NCBI GenBank assembly: GCA_032622095.1
Contig: CP136065.1
Span: forward strand, 152,775,577-152,839,576
DNA: 64,000 nt
Origin: Siphonodentalium dalli
Taxonomy: Eukaryota; Mollusca; Scaphopoda; Gadilida; Siphonodentaliidae
Direction of reading: 5' to 3'
Below, piece after piece: positions 38,701 through 53,700 of this stretch. The translations under genes and the position numbers were made by a program. The notes beneath the pieces were generated by a model. That model was not told where the DNA came from and ran no database searches. It saw only the letters and a list, made by a program, of their open reading frames with translations. The stretch's first letter is position 1. Each line of letters starts with the position of its first letter.

Positions 38701-41700
38701 TGGCTGAATTAATTCTCTCCTGTGTAATATACATGAACACAGCGATCGGAAGATACAAAGTTATCTTTGCTTAAATTATCACTTGCATGCACATAAAATA
38801 TCGCATGGTATTCAAATTTTACCATCACTTAAAATCAAAGGTCTGCATATCTGGCAGATCTGAAAACATGAAACTCTCGCAAAATTCTATAAAATATAGT
38901 GTCACTTTATCATAATCTAATAAAATGCTACTAGTAATAAATTCGTTCATCTCATTCTTAGGTGATATTACTACAACAGCAAATCTCACGAGTGGTGGAA
39001 ATTTCACGACTTACAACATCAGTGGAAAAGTGACAAAGAACAACTGCTTGATTTATGGGGAGTGTTCGGGGACTATCACAGTGCTGTTTAAAAACCATGT
39101 GAGTGCTCGCAATTTCATTTTATAAGACATTCACCTTAAGCAGTTAATGGTGGATTCATTTGAAAATTTATTTTGACAGTTTACTATTTTTCCGTGCTTT
39201 TTATTTTCTATACTTTTTCTTGCATACAAATTTTTTTTTGTGGAACAATAGTTATGTGTAGAAATTATTTGCACTTAAACTCACACAAGTATTTCTTCAG
39301 ATTGTGAATTTGTGAATAGGAATAGTTCATACTCATAAATGAAAATGCACATGTCATATGTGCGCTGCTTTAATAGAAATAATATTCAAGCCTCAAATTA
39401 AATATAGTAATCAGTGTGATCACATTTACCGAGTTCTGGTGATCAAAATAGGCAGCTTTACATGACTTAATTGTGAATGGATTAATACTTTGAAAACACT
39501 AAAATAAGTGACAGGAATACATTAATTGTTTCACGTTTCCACACGAAAGAGCGACGAACATATAAGTTAGCATTTAACAAGACATGCCAGTTTTAGCTCT
39601 AGAGAGAATGAGATAATTGTCTCTCTGTGAAGCGATAAGTTTGGTTACTTTTATAAGTCTGTTCAATGTGAAGTTAGCCCGTATATAAGTAAATTAAGCA
39701 TTTATCAAGTTTAATTTGTCCATAAAATGCGACAAAAGCAAACAATTAGTAAGTTTTAATTAGTGAGGCTTGGAAAGTAAGCCTCTCTGCTTTTAATTAT
39801 GTTTTTCCATTGCTATGCAGCCGATCGTTTGTTCTCTGGCGACCACATCGTCAAACCTTCTGGAGAGTACAAGTGTGGCTACCATTCTAGAGACCATCGA
39901 CACATTTGATCAGAATAGGAACGCTGGGCTGGACCTGACGCCAACATGTACCGTTGTGAGCACAACACCCAGTGGAGGCCCATTCAGTGTTACAGTGAAT
40001 GGAGGGGACGTAACTAGTAAGAAAATTAATATACTTGAATTTAATATATCCGGGCGTTGCGATATCAACTCTAGCAAAGTGCTGCATAACTAGCTCTCCG
40101 GCTGCTCAGAGAGTAAGCTACATAGCGCAATAAGCCACCATATGCTGTCCAACGAATCAACGATGTTCAAGCTCATTACATTCCAAATATACACGAATCG
40201 TTGTTTCACACAAATGGAGGTTAGACTAATTGTTTTATATGAAAACGACAGTTGGTTGCTAGCCGGAGTTCGTTGGTTGCCATTTAGTGTCGTAGTTCAA
40301 TTGTGAGATTCTTTATACGAGCCACAAATACAAATGACAACGTCGAGAAATAGCATTTGAGTGAAAACACTCTAAATAGTAAGCAGGAAAAACCACACAT
40401 AAGCCAGCATGAGTGAAACTTGTCAGTTGATTTGTTGGCTTCACTTATCTAAATAATCGCACTGCAGTTGATTAGTCAATATACACTATTTGAGATTAAT
40501 TGATATAATCCTATGTTGATTTGCTATCAGTCCTGTTTCGTTGGTGAACAGTTCACAATGGGCATCCTACGTGAACCAGTCAATACCCGGGGGTCTTGGG
40601 CATTTACACCAATTACTACATATCAAAAATAATTGTTACAATGTGTTGATGTGACATTGTGCATGTTGTTTTAATTATTTAGCACTTGTTACATAAGTAG
40701 TACATATGAGGTATATATATGTTGGTCGCCATAATGCACTTTTTTTTTGTAATATGTACGTTTTATGCTCCTCTAGCTAATCACATGCCACATTCAGAAC
40801 GGAACATTGTATACAGTTGTTAAATATTACGAATCAAGAAAAGATTACCTAACTTGATATTATGTGGATTAAAACATCACCCTTTCTTGTATGTGTAATA
40901 ATACTATAATAACACACATTGCGCGGTATTATTATAGAGTTGTTCTTTTTCAGAATACGATCTGTCATACACAGCAGCATCTCAGATAATGTATACAATT
41001 ACAACCAGCTACGACATTACTTTTGAATGTTCCGACGATTATGGATTGACAGGAAATTGCACACACACTGTAAACATCTTAGACAATGATTCTCCTGTTG
41101 TTTGGAATACACAAAACGCTCAAGGTAAATGTGGTTGTAAATTATCAGTCTTCAGATTATATATTTACTGACATAATTTCCTTTACATAATATGAAACGA
41201 TAACACGATTTGCACATTGGAAAGTATCCACATGTTCACTAAAACGTCACACATTATTCCTGCTACAATGCTGTCGTATTTGGTACGGATTGTATTCACC
41301 CTTAACACATCATTGTTGAGATAAATACAATTCTCTGCCTTGCCGATGTTTATATATTCTTTGGTTTCTTGCACGGAAATATTCACGTTAGTTTTGAATG
41401 TAGAATGCAGGCCAACATGGACGTCTCATATGAATTGGATATATCATATACGAGGATATAGAGGATCTCCAACGAGTTATGTTGGGATATAAGATTTTCT
41501 GAAACGAGTTTGATAAATTTTATTCACGAGTCGTAGACGAGTTGTGAATAAAATTTATCAAACGAGTTTCATAAAATCTTATATCCCAACGTTACCAGTT
41601 GGAGATCTTTTATATCACATGAAAAAACTAGAGCTTTATGCCTTTTTAACAACATAAAAGCATTAAAAGAAGCTTTAAAATGCATACATTTACATCGTTG

Positions 41701-44700
41701 GCTGAGACGCCTCACAACCGTATACGACAGTATTGCGCGATCAGGATTCGACGTAAAATATAGTCCCACATTTGCCTCTTTGTTTTTGAGTCTATTTTCG
41801 TTAGTGCAACGAAGTTGGACAACAATTTTACTTTGATGAACAAATAAATCATTTTGTGTTGTCTGGTTGTTGTGTCATGCGCGGCTTTTCAAAATAGTAT
41901 TAATCCGCCTAATCAATGTCAGGTAATTTTATTGGCAAGTTGCCAAATTGGCGGGAAGCACGCACTTATTCGTCATTAGTGACATATACACTATGTGATA
42001 TAAGGAAATATGCGATGGCTTTTTCAGTGATATAATAGGGGTTTCAAGTTAAATAGATGGTCATGTAGAGCTTTAGAATGGATCATCTGAGGTGCAACAA
42101 TGACGGTTTAAAATTCTATATGCCATGGAGTCAAAATATCGGTTTCACATTAGCCTATTTTGAAAAATACCATCAATTCTCGAAACAGTCTTTAGGAAGT
42201 CTTCCTATATATTTTGTAAAGTACATTTTATATGTCACAATTGTATACACAAATTATTGTAGTCCTTTACTCTCATCTGAGATGAGTTTAGTATAAACCA
42301 AAGAATGAATAAAGTACAGTAATCTGTATACATGCAGATCATAGGTTTTTGTATGCAAGCCGTCTATATTAATATATTACCACGAGTGTACAGCCACTAC
42401 TTGTGCTAGGTACATTGTGCCCTATAGGCTGTCGCATCTGTTACAGGGTTTATATGTGAGACAGTGGACGCACGGGTTATTAACCCTGGTGACGCGGCCA
42501 TCAATATACAAGTTAACGATACCGAGGGTGACTACATCAACTCAACACTCACTGCTACTGATCCTGTTTCAGCCCCTTTCACATGGAATGGTGGTATGTA
42601 TATCAAATGATAACGATAGATTCGAAAACAATCTTACAATATATAACACTAAGGTGGCAAAACATAATATTAACATTGCTGCAAGACTGCACTTGATTAC
42701 GTGTGATCTCCAAAACAAGACTTGCGTTATTATTTTATTTCCACCGAACATATACGTTCTATATAATTGTGTATAATGGATTTCAAATATCTCCAATATG
42801 TACACCAATGGTCGTATTACGAAATTGTAATTGTTTACCCGTGTGTGAAATAAAACCGCTGCCTTGTATGGCAGTATATGCTATATATGATAAAGATGCA
42901 CTGTCCGATTTGATACCAAATTATTCAAACTTTCCAAAGCCAATGCTCAGCTAACCAGACAGCGGTAATAGTTGAAAAAAATACTGACAATCACCATCAT
43001 TAGTATGACAAAGAGTATAATTGAGAGTGCTCTCTGTTAGATTTTTATCCGAGACGGTCATTGGATATTTTGCTCGCTTGAAAATATTTTTTAAATTGTC
43101 AATACTTCCCCTTTTGAAAATCTATATACGGTGTTAAGACCTGCTATTATTTGGGCCCAATGGTAGGATCAAATAATTATCTGGTATAGAAAACATACCA
43201 ATGGTTTGTCTGTCATTTGCCGAACGAGGTCCCCAGAGGGTGAATTTAGTGATGCTATCCCGCACAGGGGGGGCTAGCTTCACAAAATCCACCCTCTTGT
43301 GACCTCATTCTTCTTAGGCCCCATCTTCTGGGAAGTATCTATAGTCTCAAATTAACATTGTTTTAGATACTTTTTCTCTTCTGTGAAGTTTCTATAGCCC
43401 ATAATTTGCAGACGATAAATGCTTAATCGAGGTTACTAATTAGTGTTATTGTGATCAGATGGGGCATCGTCAACGGTAGAGGGGCAATTTCATAAGAGTT
43501 ATACTCGACCTTCACCTCAGAATTGGCAGGCACTTTATATTCAACTAACTAACGGGTCTCTATCGGTTGGTTTCTAGAACATCATAGTGGGTGGAACATC
43601 TTGATATATATGTCAAATTGCACACGAGTATACCATTGGTTGAGGTCAAGGACGACATTGCGACATTACCCCTCTACCATCTTCAACGGTTTTATGATTT
43701 TATTGTTTCAGCCACATATACACTCAACTTGGTGTCATCGCTCCTATCGACAGACATTGCGGGATACGAATTCAACCTCGTTGTTTGGGATCAGTGGAAC
43801 AATGTAACATCTCATCCATTGTGTATAAACGTCACAGGTATAATATCGACATATTTGATGCACAACAGTAATGTTGTTACTATCGACTTGGGAATATTTA
43901 AACAGACATAGTTCATTTGAATATGCACATATGTTTGTGTAATTTGGAACGAGTGATAAGAAATATATATCTAAATGCTTTATATAACCCTGCCAAGGTC
44001 GTGCACGTCGATCTTTCATTTGTTTTCTTTTTCTTCGGAAAGAAGTGAGACAAACGGTCCTTTTGTTGTTTTTAATATATTTGTAACGGACTAACGAAAA
44101 TTGCTCTTTATTGTACTATACTGAACAGATAAAACACCGAGACCTGACTCTGTAAATTATGTGATATGAGTGAGGTTTTTGCAGAATTTCAAGTCGGTAT
44201 CGAAGTATTTAATATAAATTTGCATGCACTAAGCGACTATTTTGATGACTTGAATTGAAACATATTTTATTTGCATAATATACTAATGGGATTGGGGCAC
44301 AAGTTTTTACAACTTATGAAGCCACTCTCCTAATACAATATAATAACACACATGTGATCAAGATGACGGTACAAACGTATTTACATGGTGGTAAGTTATG
44401 AGAGATATAGTGTGTAGTGCCTTCCAGAGATGATCAGACATGAGGTTGTTTCTTGGCTGAGAGAAAATTTGTATTTAAAGAATGTTACTACATTATGAAT
44501 TTTGGTATGATTGACAAGTGCCAATATATTACCTATTCTTAGTACTTCTATGTTGGCTTTAAAATATACATTTTGATCCCTGGAAACAGACCGTGGTGTA
44601 ACAGAAACCATCATAATTATTAACATTAAACCACCACGACCTTCAACAATGTCTTCCATTCATATACGTGAGATTCTTATAATTTGTAAAACTGAAAATG

Positions 44701-47700
44701 ATTTCAAATAATATCTAGTTGAATTGTTTCAAATGTCGTCATAAACTGTTGAGTCATTCGTTTCGTTTTCAAAAACATAAATGTACTTACATAAGTAACT
44801 ATAGAAGGCAGATGACTTCTCTGCACAAGATGTGTATAACTCTTGGTTGGAGTCGTTAAATGCTTTGTGTGATCACTGAAGTTAATATCAACATCCAGCT
44901 AAGTTATTCCTTATATGGTGCATAGTGCACTCCTCTCTCATTTCACTTATAGTTTCTAATTTCAGTATTGAAGTAGGTTATTATCTCCACACTCGCGTAG
45001 TATCTCAATATATGCCCAAAATAGTTAACACATGTATAGCCATTTCATTTAATTTTTCCTTCCACAGGTATTAACTTCCGTCCAGAATTCCAGAATTGTC
45101 CTCGTAATGAAACTCTTCATGAAGCGACTGTCGCCCCAGTTGATCTATTCTTGCCCATTGTTAGTGACAAAAACGAGGTTGTTGATTCTCAAACTCAAAC
45201 ATACAGCAGAGTGACAACATCCCCGAGCAACTTCCACTCACTGTTCAGTGTATCTTCGACAAGTACGTTATTTATACAATTACGAATGCTATATCTCTTC
45301 CCACTATCACGCCCAACAACATTTCTTTGAAATCCCTTTTCAGGGCACGCTTTAATGATTTATTGCCAAAACCACACAGAAAACATAGTTCCAATAAAAA
45401 AATTCTAAAATATGCATATTTTCTGTCCCGGTTCTTAGAAAATATTTGGAGAAATAAATTGTTTCCTAGTGGCAGAACCTCCTGTTACCTGTTCTCTGAC
45501 TGAACATTTATATTTTATACCCCTACCTCTATACCGAAAGTTCAGGAACATATACAACTTATTTAAACACATGTGCTTACCAAATGCTGGGTGTGAATTA
45601 TGCATTTGACAAGCTGCATATCATCGGCGTCGATGAACTTCAAACATTTATGTATGGTTCATTTTGTTAAGACTGGGAATTCGGCTGGAATGAAGAACAT
45701 ATCGGAATAATATTTAATTTATTGGCTACTGGATATGAATCAACGTATTGGACGTTCTTTGTCTTTATATTGTACCATATCTGGGAATTTAGAGTAAAAA
45801 TGCCTTCATTTTCATTGTAAATTAGTTCGATAAGTGGATACAATTCATCAATTTTCTCACCAAAAATGACACATTTTTATGAGAATACTAGTTTTACTAC
45901 CATAGTCTTAAAATAACGTCTATGCTTATTTGGAAAGACATGAAGACATCTATATGTAGACTGATATTACAGTTGTTTTTTTTCAGCTGGTCAGTTGACA
46001 TTCGTTGGAAGTACCTCGGCAATTGATTATGAAACTACGTACCCGACGATTGGAGGGTCGTATATAACCATCAATTTGACTGTTTATGATGGAATAGTAC
46101 CAGCTTATGACGATTGTCAAGTGTTTATTTACATCACCGATGTCAATGAGAGCCCGGTGATATCCCCGACCACCGCTACCGCTAATGTCAACGAAGAAGT
46201 TCCGGTCAGTATTATCGCTTGGAATTAATTGTCAACCTCTTCAGCAATATTGGACTGTTAAAGAGACATAAGACACTCGCAGTGATTCAATGTTATTAAA
46301 GGCACTGGCGGCGTTCGTTGCAGAACTATTCATATTGTTTAAATCGCCATCAACAAAAGGAATATTAAAATATATATAGTTTTGTTCATATGCCAAACAT
46401 AATCAGCGCGTAAATAGTATATTGTCGTCAAGACGTACGATATTGTACGAAAACAAGCGCCTGCTCGTGTTACATAGGCTGTGCTTCTGTTTACACAACA
46501 AAGCGCAATTATATTGGTTAATCACACATAAATGATATAAACGCTCTTTATTATTTCCATATCAGGAAAACAGTAAAAAATAACGCTCTTTATGTTTACC
46601 ATATCCGGATCTAAACAAAAGCCAGGTAACGTAACGTTTTTTGCTTTTGTTCACGTAACAAAAGGGGGAAAAATGACAATAACATACTGTTTATGCCATA
46701 TTTCTGATTGGTATAAGAACAAAGTGTGTCTATATTTTACTATTCTTTCTGTTTATGGCGGTTTTTGTCGGAGGTAAATATTTTAACAGCATACCCACCG
46801 CCAACGCCGCCCGTATCATTAATAAGTACTACCATCGCCACTAATACTGTGTAAACATTACTGTTATGGAGTGCCAGTCAGTTTATCAACAGAGAGTTGA
46901 GCAATTCCTTATCAAATCATGATGGCACTTAGCAATGCTTGTTGATAAACTGACTTTCATTATAACAGTAATTATTACATAACAATGGTTGTAACTGGTG
47001 AAATCTCGTCGCTGGAGAGTTACCAATAATATATAGTTATTATACAATATTGTGTATGGTATGTTCTTTTCTTGTACGAGTCCAGGTCGATCGAGTACAC
47101 AGAGTCGAGTCCAATGTGACTTTTCACCACAACTTTTCACGAGCACTGTACAACATTGTATAATGACATTTTGATTATCCATCTGTATGTTTATCCAAAT
47201 TTTGGGAATAAGACTTTTGTGGTTATTTCGTCGGATTTTGTGGTTATTTCGTCGGATTTTGTTTGGCGTTGCACTTGTTTATCAGTTGAGAAACGATGTG
47301 AATACATTAAATTTGGTGCTTGGTATTTTATCTTAATTACCACATCGACCCCCCCCCCCTTTCACGCACAGGACCAAACACAAGCAAGCTGTTCTGTTTT
47401 CATATATATCACCACAAACAGAACACCAAAATAGGCGAATTTCGCACAAGGCCCAATTATATTGGAATTTTTCGCTAAAGGTTGCTCTAAGCAGGATAAC
47501 CGATCAGATATATGACGTGACGTTTTGCATGGATACTAAAATTTGTTATTTCCACAGATTGGAACACAACTTGGCATAACATTAACTGCAACTGACCTTG
47601 ATATCCCAGACATCAATAACCTTACCTTCAGAAGAAACCCGGCAAGCGATCCATCTAACTACTTCGCTGTTGACACCAACACAGGAGCCATATACACGGA

Positions 47701-50700
47701 CAAGTTATGTAACTATGACGACGGGTCCTGCCCAAACACATTTACTCTATTAGTTGACGCCGTGGATACACAGGGACTTTCATCTCAAGCAACTATCACC
47801 ATCAATGTCGTGGCATTAAACGACCACACGCCAACCTTCTCGCCAGCATCATACGCGGTTTCCATAACAAAAGATACGACCCTTGGAGACACTTTAACTA
47901 CAGTCACTGCGACTGATGCAGACACTGGTATTGACGGTCAATTCACGTATGGTATTGCTGGAGTGGGCGCTGGGGTTAAATACTTCAGCATGAATCCAAC
48001 GACAGGAGAACTGTCCTTAAAAAAGTCATTTGATTGGACACACGACAAGACTTTCCGAATATCAGTTACGGCACCAGATGATGGGAATCCTACGCTTGAA
48101 GGATACACTATTGTCACCATCACATACACCTACAAAAACGACGGTACAACAGAAAAATATAAAGACCCGTGTCCTGAGTTACTCTGCACTGAATACGGAG
48201 TGTTGATAGTGACGTTGTTGTGTTGTAGTGCCCTCGCGTTGATGGGTTGCTGCTGTTTTGCAGCCTGGCCTAGAATTTTTGGACCTGCATGGAGAAGGTG
48301 TGTATATGTATATACATGTATATACTATAAACAATTGGACTGGGGGGTTTTCAATTTCCCAAATAACTTATATATCTCGTAACAATGACAAATGGTAATA
48401 ATATTTATATGTATCTTATGTATCGGTTTTCATCATTTGGCTAAAAATGAATTTAATTGGTAGCCAGTTTGGTCTTAAGACATATCCCGCAAACGCGATT
48501 TTTTACCGACGCGCCTATCTGCCGATATGCGGCGTCAACGTTTCAGCGTTTTGAGATAGCTTTCCTATTTCACTGAAAACGTCATAACTTATCTCCCCAT
48601 AGTTTATGACGTCACGGGTTGACAAGAGAAAGTAGTGTATATGTCCTGACTCAAAATTGCTAAAAAATCCTATAATATCTACCCCAAAAATGATGCTAAC
48701 TTATTGCTCGTGCATTGTATGTCACAGTTTCAAGAATATATAAATTTCACTCCATCTTTCACACCAAAACAAAAACTGAAAGACAAACTCCGACTCAACT
48801 AATTTAGTATAAAAAAACACGATGTCAGACATTTGTCAACGTGCCCATTCCCTAAACTGGAAGTTGGACTCATAATTACATAAGAAATGAACGGCGGTTT
48901 CAATGTGGTCATGGGATTTTGACCGCGAGAAAAAATCAGCAAACTGCATGAACCCCGAATGGGTTCATGTGGAGTTTGCTGATTTTTAATTGCGGTCAAA
49001 CCCCATGACCACGTTGAATCCGCCGTTTATTATTTATATTTATATTCTTAAATTCATTATGAACTATAGAGGATTGTCTGTCTTTCCCACTATTTATTCA
49101 TGTATTTAAATGAACGCATGGAGGCCAGTTAAGAAAGTTTGAATCCTGTTTTTTTGTAAAACCAAACATTTTGAGAATCCGTTCACGGAGAACGGAAGAA
49201 AAAACGCAATTTCACAGTTACGTATACACATATGACAAAATGTCTTGTTTAGCTAGTAACTAATGTAGACGTGTTGATTTCAAGAATGATATCTGAAACT
49301 AACAATTAAGTTTCGGCTGTGGATAAGAAATCGACAACACGCCGTTCTACCACAATGATATATTTATGAGGTTCGGGGGGATATTTGTAGCGGTAAGGAA
49401 AATGGTAAAACGCTATTGAGTATCGGGCTTTTTTTAACATCAACGCTCAGTAACAACGGACAACAACACTGATTATAGACCAAAATAAATTTCTTGCCAA
49501 ATCCGGACCTACTATATATAGAGGATCTCACATGAGTTTCTATTTTATACGGAATTTATCAACCGAGTTCACTAAATTCGATTTGAGCCGAGGTTCTAAA
49601 TAGAATTTAGAGGACGAGGTTGATAAATTACGTATAAAATAGGACGAGTGTGAGATACCTTTTATCATATGATCAAATAAACCCGAAACAACGCGAAATA
49701 TTCATCGAAAACAACAATCATAAACTAGAGCGATCGCAAGTTATTTGAAGAACGCCGTGACGTCATCGCACGCGCTGATATTAAACGTGTCTATTACCGA
49801 TAATTATGAAACTGCTTTTATGGCCAAATTATGTGATAAATATATATAGATACTGAAGCAGTCGGCAATGTCCGACAATATCCGGTCATTTCCGGGACCA
49901 ATGTGTTCATAAACCTATGAACGACATTGGAAGTGACGTCACGTTGCGTTCATAGCTTTATGAACGTATTGGATAAGGGGCGTGTCTACCCTAACGCTAT
50001 GGGGAAATCGGAAGAGATATTAGGTGTATGTAAATATATTAACATGACTTCAATGTTCCATCTTTGAAGCTTTGAAACTAGTGTCATGGGACAGTGAAAG
50101 TGGAAAACATTAATGAACAGTTAGACCGTTGCATTACCATCAAATTAGACTTGACGCGTATCCCATAGCTGAACTTGAAATATTTAGTTTCCCTAGTATG
50201 AAAACATGTGGGCGGGTCTGATAAACAAATGTGTACGAACATACACAAAAGTGGGTCCTATTTCGGGGTGGTAGTAAAAAATCTGACAATTTCGGGGACT
50301 CATTACCCTCCTACACACCACCTCCGCCCCCAAAAAACCTGCAAAAAATATTTGAGACAATATATTCATATAATTTATATATCATCTAAACCCCTTTCTG
50401 CTTCACAGAATAAAAGAAAATATGTCAAAGAACAGAAAGATGTTGAATGAAAATAAACCCAGGTACAGAATAGATATGTACACAATTTTATTTATTTATT
50501 TATATATTTGTTTATTTATTTAAATACACAAACAATTATTATTGTTCTTTGTTATGAAACAGTTCGCATGTCGTCAGTAATTCGGCAATCAATACTTGTA
50601 TTTGTCGTATTGATGGGGTGAATTAAGGAAAATGTCATCTGAAATATTCGCGTAAAACATGTGTTTTTTTTCTGGAAATACTATTGACGAAATTGGAGGT

Positions 50701-53700
50701 TGGTCAATATTGGATATATGTGTTTGGACATGAACAAGTCAACGTGATTCAATACGATATAGTAAATCATGTGATATATTATATTGTAGTTTGTGTTAGT
50801 CATTGATATCATATGACATTTTTATCATAATATGCTTTAATGCATTATTTACAATATATATATATATGTAAATGTATAGCATATATATGTATACAGTCGA
50901 TTATACTGACATAATAATCTTCGTGATGTGAACCTTTCACTCCCATTGAATTCTTGAAAACTAGCAAATACGTCCGTTCTACTGCAGGTATCAAAATGCT
51001 AAATATTGTGAAAACAATGCGCACATGTATTATATTTTTTGAAAACACTTTGAAATTGAATGCGGTGCGAATATTGATATTTATCATCATTTGTTGAAGG
51101 CAAAGAAACGGAAAAAACACAAATCGACAACCTAGGGGTAAAAACAATGGTCGCCACGGGAAAAGCAACAGTATGAACAACGAGAACAACAATGCAGAGA
51201 AGAAGAGTAAAGGAGAGGGTGACGGCGAATCGGATAATGAGTGAGTTCGGCGTTCTGTCTATCGATTTCAGCAATTAACCGTCTCCCGATATATATTATT
51301 AATTGGTTGGTTGATCTGTATCATGAGTGTTTAAAGGTACTGAATCAGATTCGATGGTCCCCGCATCAGACGGTTCCAACAAAACCAAAATTGTATATGC
51401 CGCTTCATACAGTTATCAGAAACGAGTGTCTTTGTCCCTTTAGAAAACAAAAATAGTATTACTGAGGAGTTTTCGAAATACTTACACGGATTTATTATTG
51501 TATAGCCCAGCATCTCTGTGAAAAGTACAAGGAAAAGAGACCCCCATCTTCAGTTATTTATCTCACATGCAATACAACGCAGATCAAAGCTGTATTAGTA
51601 GATATTCCGTTATTCACTTTAACTTGTTACATGTATATATTTAACTACTAAGTGTTGTCATCACTAAATCCAGCATTCTGATTGGTCGGCGCCCACGTGG
51701 CTAGTTGCAGTTATTTCTCGGTGAATGCGCAACGGCTCATAACACCAAGCTCATAACACCATCGATACGCCATTGGGTTTGGAAGACGAACGCGTAATGT
51801 TATGGGCGCATTTGGACTCGCGCAGGATTGACTTAATACATCATCGGGTTTCAATATGAAAAGAAATTGTTCCTATTAACTTTTGCCAAGGGTGCTATTG
51901 GGTATTTTCGGCTGTTTTTGTCACGATACACTTTTCGATTTAAATACATTTACAAAAGTGGCTTTTTCGCTAAATGTATATAAATATGAGGATTAACTGT
52001 CATGTGGACTATTTTTATGGAGATGTAACCGTGAGGTAAGTGGTCATAACTTGTTTTACACAAGTTATGTCCACTTACCTCACGGTTACATCTCCATAAA
52101 AACAGTCCACATGACAGTTAATCCTTATGTGATACCACCACTAATGTGTTCACTTGAGAATTTAATATAGTTAGCGAGTGTATTATTGAATGGTATGGCC
52201 ACATATATAACCAATAAAACACACTCGACCCAATTTGCAGTGCACCAATTACCGGACAGGATTTAGGGTGGATACACACATGCATGTAATCTCTGTATGT
52301 AAAATACATGTATTTTACATGGCCACACCAATAATTGACAACATTGATCACCTGCACGCGAGCGGTTCATTGTTAACAGGCCAGACAAGTGAGTAGTCAT
52401 AAGCGAAGTCAAACTCTCTATTATCAGGACATTTAAGGCCAGTCCAAAACAGGTCGTCTCTTATGGATGTGAAAATTAGTTAAGTCTGTGAGATATCTGG
52501 CATTTTATTAATGCACGAACACCAGAAGCGACACATCTGGTGTATACAGGCTTGATATAGAACATTTTCGACCATGATACTTGCTTGGCGTGTGGTTTCG
52601 AAAGCTTCAAATCGTTAAGGGACTTAGTTGAATGTATCGGTCGGAATAATCTGGGCAAAAAATGTACAATATAATATGTTTTACTTAAATAGCTCAGAGT
52701 TAGCCACCCCACCTTGTAGCGTTCCGGATCATATATAGCCTCAAGTCGGGGATCATATAGCCCCTGCGTAAGAAATCCTGATAATATCCCCCATCATGTT
52801 GGGGATCATAGCCCCTGCGTTGGGGAAATCCTGGGCCCCATCACCTGTATAAACATCAAGAGAAGACTGACAATGATTTAAACATCAAGTCCAACATTTG
52901 GGTTATCGCGCGAACAATTATTTTAAGCGGCCTGACGACTTCGTTCAGTCAATGGCTCTCTGTTCGCTCAGAGCTTGGCCCACTGTGGTCAAACATAGCC
53001 GCAATGATTGGGTTGTCAGCGGACACATATTACATGGTCTGTATGATCCATGTAAAACGCCAAATACACGATAATTACATGCATGTGTGTATCCACCCTT
53101 AGGGTGGATACACACATGCATGTAATCTCTGTAAATATCGTGTATTTGGCGTTTTACATGGATCATACACACCGTGTAATATGTGTCCGCTGACAACCCA
53201 ATCATTGCGACTGTGTTTGACCACAGTGAGTTAAACTCTGAACCGCTGAAGAGCCGTTGACTGGGACGAAGTCGTCAGGCCGCTTAAAATAATTATTCGC
53301 GCGATAACTCAAATGGTCGACGTTCTGTTTAAATCATTGTCAGTCTTCTATTGATGTTAATACCAGTGATGGCCTCTTCCCCAACGCAGGGGGCTATGAC
53401 CCCCAACATGCACGGGGAGCTATTTTATCCCAGAAGCTACCGAATTCACAATTGCATATTTCCTCGACGGGGGTGTGCATGCAGCACCATGAGTCCTGAC
53501 ACCCTGCTTTATAAATATCGTAGTCATGTCTGTCGTGTCTGTTTTCTACGAGTGATTAATCTAATATGCAGCAATTTATGCTATTCATATAATTATGAAC
53601 ATATTATACAGCTTTAAATTTGAATGCACGGTGTTTCTGTTTGTCTTCATTCGGCGAAAGGGTTGCCTAGCTACGAGTTCCCAACTACGTCACCTTTCCT

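Larger units (their letters stand above)
48298..51099 (+). other. intron 18, with two hairpin elements
   Basis: It carries hairpins at 48890-49027 and 49513-49670 and AT-rich simple sequence near 50485-50525 and 50855-50900. No gene was seen. Confidence 0.6.

Noticed and set aside
50845-51192. 115-codon minus-strand frame
   Set aside because: It lies antisense over exon 19, which has correct splice borders and phase on the plus strand.
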